Assembly (NCBI GenBank): GCA_002307245.1
Contig: DBTW01000090.1
Location: 5,031-10,684, forward strand
DNA: 5,654 nucleotides
Source: Spirochaetaceae bacterium UBA1306
GTDB taxonomy: Bacteria > Spirochaetota > Spirochaetia > Treponematales > Rectinemataceae
Direction of reading: 5' to 3'
Below the pieces are notes generated by a model. It saw only the letters and a list, made by a program, of their open reading frames with translations, was not told the origin of the DNA and made no database searches. Position 1 is the first letter of the stretch. The number at the start of each line of letters is the position of its first letter. Shown one piece after another: positions 1 through 4,413 of this stretch. A program made the position numbers and the translations under genes.

Positions 1-1631
1 TGGGCCGCCGAGAGCGCGCCATTCCTTAGCAGCGCTTCATCCTTGGCTAGGCGCTTGCGCTTGAGGGAGCGCGTCAGGCCGAAGGCCACGACGAGGAGGG
101 GCACGAGGCCTAAGTTGATGACGTAGGTGAGGGTGATGAGGATGGCTCGGGCGGCGGGGTCCTCGACCTTGGAGAGCCTGGTGTCGCGGCTGCCGCGGGT
201 CTTGATGGACACGAGGTCGTCGCCCGAGGAGAGCCAATCGGCGGCCGAGGCTATGAAGCTAGCGTTGAAGGTCGATTGGGAGATGGTCATAATGTCGTTC
301 GCGAAATCGGAGGAGCCGACGACGATGATGCGCGAGGCGCGGGAGCCCTGCGGCAGGGCGGGCAAGGCCGCGGCGCCCTCGCGCTTGGGTATCGGCTTGC
401 CGGCGTAGGCGGAGGGCAGGTTGCCGGAGAGGGAGGCGACGAGGAGGTACTGGCCCGTTGTGGAGCCGGCCTCGGCGGCGTACTGGGAGGCTTCCTCGGG
501 GGAGAGGGCGAAACGCTCCTTCTGGAGCCAGGCCTTGGGCGTGGTCTTGACGAGGGAAGCGGATTCGACGCCCGTCCTGGGCAGGAGCTCGAGTGGACTG
601 GGCCAGAAGAGGTCGAGGCCCTCGGAATGGGCGGTGAGGGGGCTCTTGGCGTCGCGGAACTCGGGCCGGGTCATGATCCAATGGGGGTAGCGCACGTAGT
701 TGATGGTCTGGCCGCCGTAGGGCGAGGCCATCTGGAAGGGGGCCGTGAGCGAGGACTGGTCGAGGACAAGGTCGCGGTCGACCTTGACGCCGTAGGCCTC
801 GAGGGCGCGCAGCAGGGCGTCGTTCTTGAGGGGCGTCGCGGAGAGGCCCTGCTTGATCTGGACGTCGACGCCCTTCACGGCGAAGAGAGCCTTGCCGCCG
901 CCGGCGAGGTAGGCGTCGATGCGATAGGCGTCGTAGTCGTCGAGGCCGGTATTCCCGAGGACGAGGAGGACGGCGGTCTCGGGCGGCACTTCGTCGCCGG
1001 GCCGCAGCTCCTTGGTCTCCCAGCCGGACTCGGAGAGGGCCTGGCTCATGGTCTTGTAGTCGTTCGAGAGGCTCTTGTCGGAGTCGCCGATCAGGATTGA
1101 GGCCACCTGCTTCTTGTCAGCCAGGGCGGCCTTGATCGCCTTGACGAGGTCGTACTCGAGGGTGTCGGTCGAGATGACGAAGGGCAGGACCTGGGTGCGG
1201 TCGAGGTACTGGACCACGATGCCCGAGTAGACGAGGGCGACGCGCTGCTCGTTCTTCTCGACGACCTGCATGCGCTGGGCCTGGAGGCCGAGGGCCTGGA
1301 CGGCGCTCTCCTTCTTGCCCGAGGCGGGGTCGGCCACCTCGACGACGATCTTGCCGTGGGAGGCGGAGGCCAGGCTGCGCACGAAGCCCTCGATGGCGCG
1401 GGGGCCGGGGTGGCGGTCGGAGAGGGAGGCGGTGATGTAGTAGGTCAGACGGACCTGCTCGGGGATCTCCTTGTACAGCTGGCGCGTGGCCTTGGACAGG
1501 GTGTTCGCGCGGTCGGAGGAGAGGTCGAGGCGGAAGGAGAAGCGCTCGGCCGCGAGCACGGCGGCGACGATGACGCCCAGGCTGAGGAGGAGGATGACGA
1601 GGGAGCGGCGCTTGCGGATGTTCTGTTCCAT
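1..1631 (-). CDS. GldG-like ABC transporter auxiliary protein (GIFT domain), 3' end outside window
   Basis: The frame is open for 543 codons from the ATG at 1631 to the left edge with no stop. By family knowledge it is the extracytoplasmic partner of a GldA/GldF-type ABC exporter (ABC_transp_aux / GldG family). Visible layout: basic N-terminus, a membrane segment at about residues 9-28, and a large extracytoplasmic region at about 30-495. Within that region, a Rossmann-like part at about 175-300 (VASILIGDSD, ETAVLLVLGN, YLAGGGKALF) fits the GIFT domain shared by GldG and IFT52. A late block, RIIVVGSSDFAND at 434-446 followed by a NASFIASAADWLS-type helix, is typical of the family. A second membrane segment at about 497-519 is followed by the basic anchor RSLKRKR. 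Family members usually end shortly after this anchor, so little is probably missing. The start is supported by GTGGAG 9 nt upstream. The ATG lies 5 bp after the permease stop. The transported substrate cannot be told from sequence. Confidence 0.9.
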   Translation of the reverse strand, partial: MEQNIRKRRSLVILLLSLGVIVAAVLAAERFSFRLDLSSDRANTLSKATRQLYKEIPEQVRLTYYITASLSDRHPGPRAIEGFVRSLASASHGKIVVEVADPASGKKESAVQALGLQAQRMQVVEKNEQRVALVYSGIVVQYLDRTQVLPFVISTDTLEYDLVKAIKAALADKKQVASILIGDSDKSLSNDYKTMSQALSESGWETKELRPGDEVPPETAVLLVLGNTGLDDYDAYRIDAYLAGGGKALFAVKGVDVQIKQGLSATPLKNDALLRALEAYGVKVDRDLVLDQSSLTAPFQMASPYGGQTINYVRYPHWIMTRPEFRDAKSPLTAHSEGLDLFWPSPLELLPRTGVESASLVKTTPKAWLQKERFALSPEEASQYAAEAGSTTGQYLLVASLSGNLPSAYAGKPIPKREGAAALPALPQGSRASRIIVVGSSDFANDIMTISQSTFNASFIASAADWLSSGDDLVSIKTRGSRDTRLSKVEDPAARAILITLTYVINLGLVPLLVVAFGLTRSLKRKRLAKDEALLRNGALSAA

Positions 1632-1636
1632 GGCGA

Positions 1637-2359
1637 TCAGCTCCACTTCCGGCGAGTCAATCCCCAAGCCGATAGGTAGAGGAAGAGGACGGCCGCCGAG
1701 AGATAATAGGCGAGGTCGCGGCTGTCGACGACGCCGCGCGAGAAGGAATCGTAGTGGAAGGAGAGGGAGAGCCAGTTGAGGAAGGAGGCGACGAGGCCGC
1801 CCGAGCCGAGGAAGCTGGCCACCCTGTCCACGAGAACAAGGACGAGGAGGGCGAGGACGGCGCCGATGAAGGCGCTGACCTGGTTCTTGGCCAGGGAGGA
1901 TATCCACTCCCCTATCGCGACCGCCGCGGCCATCTCGAGGAGGACCCCCAGGTACTGGGTGGCGAGCATGCCCGCGTCGAAGGAGCCGAGCATGGAGGCC
2001 GCGATTGGCACGGGGAGCGTGAGGAGCAGGGCGAGGGCCGCGAGGGCGAAGGAGGAGAGGAACTTGCCCAGGACGAGCTGGCGTTCGGAGAAGGGCAGGG
2101 TGAGGAGGAGTTCGTAGGTGCCCAGGCGCCTCTCCTCGGCCCAGGAGCGCATCGTGAGGGCGGGTACGAGGAAGCAGAGGACGATGGGCATGATGGAGAA
2201 GTAGACGCGCAGGTCGGCCTGGCCGACCGCGTAGAAGCCGCGGATGAAGTACAGGTAGACGCCGGTGAAGAGCAGGAAGCCCAGGATCACCGCGTAGGCT
2301 ACCGGCGAGTTGAACGAGCTGCGGAGCTCGCGCTTGGCTATTGCGAGGACGTTTTTCAT
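1637..2359 (-). CDS. ABC-2 type permease, GldF-like
   Basis: This is a 240-residue integral membrane protein with about six predicted helices, near residues 19-40, 55-72, 100-122, 133-152, 161-183 and 215-234, which matches the ABC-2 permease size and fold. The segment RSWAEERRLGTYELLLTLPF at 71-90, between helices 2 and 3, resembles the coupling region of GldF/NatB-like permeases (AEE-x-x-x-G-T-x-E-L-L-L). It has no signal peptide cleavage site, and the C-terminus is basic (TRRKWS). It should form the inner-membrane channel driven by the upstream ATPase. The ATG overlaps the ATPase TGA as ATGA, so translation is probably coupled, and GAGGGAG lies 7 nt upstream of the start. The GldG-like gene follows after 5 bp. 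I am sure of the family; the direction (export) is inferred from ABC-2 relatives and the substrate is unknown. Confidence 0.92.
   Translation of the reverse strand: MKNVLAIAKRELRSSFNSPVAYAVILGFLLFTGVYLYFIRGFYAVGQADLRVYFSIMPIVLCFLVPALTMRSWAEERRLGTYELLLTLPFSERQLVLGKFLSSFALAALALLLTLPVPIAASMLGSFDAGMLATQYLGVLLEMAAAVAIGEWISSLAKNQVSAFIGAVLALLVLVLVDRVASFLGSGGLVASFLNWLSLSFHYDSFSRGVVDSRDLAYYLSAAVLFLYLSAWGLTRRKWS
1641..1644 (-). promoter_or_regulatory. Shine-Dalgarno site of the GldG-like gene
   Basis: The minus strand reads GGAG (within GTGGAG), 9 nt before the ATG at 1631 and inside the final codons of the permease. It supports the chosen start and the operon arrangement. Confidence 0.6.
2356..2359 (-). 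other. ATGA stop/start overlap between ATPase and permease
   Basis: On the minus strand the four bases read ATGA: the TGA stop of the ATPase and the ATG of the permease share two bases. Such overlaps usually mean translational coupling and help keep ATPase and permease in fixed proportion. Confidence 0.9.
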
Positions 2360-3321
2360 CGTCCGTCTCCCTCTTGGGTAAGCTTGACGAATATCTCCTC
2401 GAGGGAGAGGCGACGCCTCTCGAGCTCGAGCACCTTGAGGCCGTTGGCCACGGCCCAGTCGAAGACCAGCTCGCCGGCCTCCATTGCGCCGGAGGCCGAG
2501 GAGGCGGGAGGCATGGCGATCTCGGCGGCCCAGACGCCGGGGGACTCGCTCTCCAGCGAGGCTACGCTGCGCAGGCCCGGGATGCCCGACAGGCGCTCGC
2601 GGTCGACGGGCCTGGATGCGGACTTGAGCCTGAGGACAATCCGCTCCTCTCCCTTGAGGGCGTCGCCGATCTCGCTCGGCGCCCCTTGGGCGGCCACCCT
2701 ACCCTCGCTCAGGATGATGACGCGGGAGCAGATGGCCTCGACCTCCTGGAGGATGTGGGTCGAGAGGATGACGGTCTTGCTCTCGCCCAGGGAGCGTATG
2801 AGGGCGCGGATCTCGATGATCTGATTGGGGTCGAGGCCGGTGGTCGGCTCGTCGAGGATGAGGATGGGAGGGTCGTGGAGGATGGCCTGGGCCAGGCCCG
2901 TGCGCTGCTTGTAGCCCTTGGACAGGTCCTCGACCTTCTTGCGGTAGACCCCCGAGAGGCCGCAGGACGCGACGGCGCGCTCGATGGCGGAGGCGCGCTC
3001 GCCTCCCGCCAGGCCCCGCGCGTCGGCGACGAAGTCGAGGTACTCGGCGACCGTGAGGTCCTGGTACAGGGGCACTGACTCGGGCAGGTATCCGACCCTG
3101 GCTTTGACCGCAATCGGGTCCTCCGACACGTCGATGCCGTCGACGAGGGCGGTCCCCGAGCTCGGGAAATGGTATCCCGTGAGGACCTTCATGATGGTGG
3201 TCTTGCCGGCGCCGTTGGGCCCGAGGAGGCCCAGGACCGAGCCGGTCTCGGCGACGAAGCTGACGCCCTTGACCGCCTCGACGCCGCCGTAGCTTTTACG
3301 GAGTTCGCGTAGTTCTATCAC
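2356..3321 (-). CDS. ABC transporter ATP-binding protein, GldA-like
   Basis: This is a 321-residue cytoplasmic ATPase that should power the GldF-like permease. Visible motifs: Walker A GPNGAGKT at 34-41, the Q-loop position within GYLPESVPLY at 77-86 (Glu81 where many ABC proteins have Gln), signature LSKGYKQR at 133-140, Walker B ILILDEPT at 153-160, D-loop GLDP at 162-165, and switch histidine His189 in STHI. After about residue 220 comes a C-terminal accessory domain (about 225-315) of the kind appended to many ABC-2 export ATPases (DUF4162-like). The start is a GTG. The next in-frame ATG lies inside the nucleotide-binding fold just after Walker A, an in-frame TAG sits 30 bp upstream, and AAGGAGAG is well placed, so GTG is the only good choice. 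The gene begins 72 bp after rnz on the same strand and could be transcribed from its own promoter or by read-through. Confidence 0.95.
   Translation of the reverse strand: MIELRELRKSYGGVEAVKGVSFVAETGSVLGLLGPNGAGKTTIMKVLTGYHFPSSGTALVDGIDVSEDPIAVKARVGYLPESVPLYQDLTVAEYLDFVADARGLAGGERASAIERAVASCGLSGVYRKKVEDLSKGYKQRTGLAQAILHDPPILILDEPTTGLDPNQIIEIRALIRSLGESKTVILSTHILQEVEAICSRVIILSEGRVAAQGAPSEIGDALKGEERIVLRLKSASRPVDRERLSGIPGLRSVASLESESPGVWAAEIAMPPASSASGAMEAGELVFDWAVANGLKVLELERRRLSLEEIFVKLTQEGDGR
2367..2373 (-). promoter_or_regulatory. Shine-Dalgarno site of the permease
   Basis: On the minus strand this reads GAGGGAG, 7 nt before the permease ATG. It lies inside the last codons of the ATPase gene, consistent with coupled translation across the ATGA overlap. 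Confidence 0.7.
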
Positions 3322-3327
3322 GGACAG

Positions 3328-3335
3328 CTCTCCTT
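3328..3335 (-). promoter_or_regulatory. Shine-Dalgarno site of the ABC ATPase
   Basis: On the minus strand this reads AAGGAGAG, with its GGAG core 8 nt before the GTG at 3321. It is the strongest ribosome-binding site in the window. It decides the GTG start, because the next in-frame ATG falls inside the nucleotide-binding domain and a TAG closes the frame just upstream. Confidence 0.85.
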
Positions 3336-3337
3336 TT

Positions 3338-3347
3338 TTCGCGCGAA
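3338..3347. promoter_or_regulatory. 10-bp perfect palindrome upstream of the ABC operon
   Basis: The sequence TTCGCGCGAA is identical on both strands and abuts the A-rich tract leading into the ATPase Shine-Dalgarno site. Its position in the short leader region would suit an operator or a small RNA hairpin. No promoter with good -35/-10 boxes could be assigned around it, so a regulatory role is only suggested. Confidence 0.3.
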
Positions 3348-3366
3348 TCTATGCCAAACAACCTAG

Positions 3367-3389
3367 CGGGCGCGATGGTTACGCGTCCG
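3367..3389 (-). terminator. Imperfect hairpin after rnz (weak terminator candidate)
   Basis: On the minus strand, CGGACGCG and CGCGCCCG flank a 7-nt loop and can form a GC-rich stem with one mismatch (7 of 8 pairs), starting 4 nt after the rnz stop. What follows is GGTTGTTTGG-like, only loosely T-rich, so this is not a clean intrinsic terminator. It could be a partial terminator, an mRNA 3'-end stabiliser or chance in GC-rich DNA. Nothing else in the 72-bp gap looks like a terminator. Confidence 0.3.
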
Positions 3390-3393
3390 GCAT

Positions 3394-4323
3394 TCAATCC
3401 TCGTATTCGATGGGGATGTTGAGGCGGTCCCTCGAGAGGATCGTGCCGGGGAAGGTCTCGCGCGCCTCGTCGAGGAGCTTCTTGAGGTCGCGCTCGGCGT
3501 AGCGGGGGCTGTAGTGGATGAGGGCGAGCTTCTTGACCCCTCCGGCGTCGCGGGCGATGCGGGCGGCCTGGGCGGCGGTCATGTGCTTCTTCTCGACGGC
3601 GCTGCCCTCGAGCGCGGTCTCGAACATGCCCTCGCAGACGAGGAGGTCCGAATTCGCCACTTCCTTGGCTATATCGGGGAAATAGAGCGAGTCGGTGACG
3701 TAGCTGAATTTGCGGCCCGAGCGGGGCGCGCCCATCACGTCCTCGCTCCGGACGACGCGGCCGTCGGCCAATTCCACGCTCTGGCCGCCTTGCAGGACCG
3801 ACCATAGGGGGCCACGCGGCACGCCGAGCTCGGAGGCGCGCTCGGGGTGGAAGGCGCCGGGCCGCGGGTCCTCCTCGAGAGCGTAGCCATAGCAGGTCTT
3901 CGTGTGGCGCAGGGGAAAGGCGCGGACCTTGAAGCCATCCCCCTCCCAGACGACGCCGGGCTCGGTGATCTCCCGCACGACGATCTCGTAGTTGATGTAC
4001 ATGTCGAGGGTGCGCCGGTTCGTCTCTATATAGTCGGCTATCCTGGGGGGCCCGATGATGGTGAGGGGCTCCGACCTGTCCACCTGGCTCGAGAGCATGA
4101 GGATGCCGGGCAGGCCCGTGACGTGATCCGCGTGCATATGCGAGACGAAGATCGTCGTGATCTTCTTCCATCGCAGATTGAGCCTACGGATAGAAACTTG
4201 AGTGCCCTCGCCTCCGTCGAAGAGGAAGAGCTCCCCCTCGCGGCGGAGGAGGACGCTCGTGAGACTGCGGTGAGGCAGGGGCATCATTCCGCCCGAGCCG
4301 AGGACGAAGGCTTCTAAATTCAT
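3394..4323 (-). CDS. rnz: Ribonuclease Z (tRNA 3' processing endonuclease)
   Basis: RNase Z cuts precursor tRNAs 3' of the discriminator base. The 309-residue length matches the short bacterial form, which acts as a dimer. It is a metallo-beta-lactamase fold protein with the zinc-binding motif SHMHADHVTGLPG (His62, His64, Asp66, His67). Further likely ligands are His140 (LRHTK), Asp211 (VTDS) and His270 (LIHYSPRY), and the family HxT-type residue is His247 (KKHMTAAQAA). The part around 165-182 (GVPRGPLW...) fits the flexible exosite arm that grips tRNA. The N-terminal motif reads FDGGEGTQ, where Cys is the more usual residue at position 38. The ATG is the most upstream start: an in-frame TAG lies 12 nt before the initiator. 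No Shine-Dalgarno sequence is visible. The gene is divergent from a DEAD-box helicase. The choice of rnz over other MBL hydrolases rests on HMTAAQAA, the exosite and the C-terminal IHYSPRY. Confidence 0.95.
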   Translation of the reverse strand: MNLEAFVLGSGGMMPLPHRSLTSVLLRREGELFLFDGGEGTQVSIRRLNLRWKKITTIFVSHMHADHVTGLPGILMLSSQVDRSEPLTIIGPPRIADYIETNRRTLDMYINYEIVVREITEPGVVWEGDGFKVRAFPLRHTKTCYGYALEEDPRPGAFHPERASELGVPRGPLWSVLQGGQSVELADGRVVRSEDVMGAPRSGRKFSYVTDSLYFPDIAKEVANSDLLVCEGMFETALEGSAVEKKHMTAAQAARIARDAGGVKKLALIHYSPRYAERDLKKLLDEARETFPGTILSRDRLNIPIEYED

Positions 4324-4331
4324 CGCGTGCG

Positions 4332-4361
4332 ACTATATACGGAAAGGGGCGCCCTGGGCAA
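4332..4361 (-). promoter_or_regulatory. Candidate rnz promoter, predicting a near-leaderless mRNA
   Basis: On the minus strand a -35-like TTGCCC (4361-4356, 4 of 6 to TTGACA) is followed after 18 bp by TATAGT (4337-4332, 5 of 6 to TATAAT). The overlapping TATATA would give a 16-bp spacer. Either box places the start of transcription at about 4325-4327, only 2-4 nt before the rnz ATG. No Shine-Dalgarno sequence lies between, which agrees with leaderless initiation. The in-frame TAG upstream of rnz is part of this -10 box. Confidence 0.5.
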
Positions 4362-4374
4362 TTGCTAGCCCTGG
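4351..4374 (+). repeat. Short direct repeat flanking an 8-bp palindrome in the divergent intergenic region
   Basis: GCCCTGG occurs at 4351-4357 and again at 4368-4374, 17 bp apart start to start. The perfect palindrome GCAATTGC lies between them at 4358-4365. The group overlaps the candidate rnz -35 and sits between the two divergent promoters, a fitting place for a regulator. With 7-bp repeats in GC-rich DNA, chance remains possible. Confidence 0.3.
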
Positions 4375-4377
4375 ACC

Positions 4378-4407
4378 TTGTGAAGATGCCTCGCCGCATG
4401 CGATCAT
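4378..4407 (+). promoter_or_regulatory. Weak candidate promoter of the helicase gene
   Basis: TTGTGA (4378-4383) and GATCAT (4402-4407), 18 bp apart, each match the sigma-70 consensus at 4 of 6 positions, and a TG precedes the -10 by one base. If used, transcription would begin at about 4414, at the start codon itself. The boxes are poor, and the call rests partly on the absence of anything better in the 90-bp gap. Confidence 0.25.
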
Positions 4408-4413
4408 CAGAGC

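Noticed and set aside
276..1100. Long plus-strand open frame opposite the GldG-like gene
   Set aside because: It is antisense to a well-supported family protein. Its Gly/Glu/Ala-rich translation is what GC-rich third positions produce on the opposite strand, and no domain is visible.
1754..3078. Plus-strand open frames at 1754-2824 and 2341-3078, opposite the permease and ATPase
   Set aside because: Low-complexity translations without motifs, mirroring codon bias of the real minus-strand genes, which have all their catalytic motifs.
3334..3339. Run of six T on the plus strand as a terminator tail
   Set aside because: It has no upstream plus-strand hairpin or gene to terminate, and on the minus strand it is the A-rich part of the ATPase ribosome-binding region.
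3340..3356. Sigma-54-like TGGCA upstream of the ABC ATPase
   Set aside because: The minus strand has TTGGCATAGATTCGCG, but the spacing from GG to GC is one base short of the -24/-12 rule and the TTGC part is missing.
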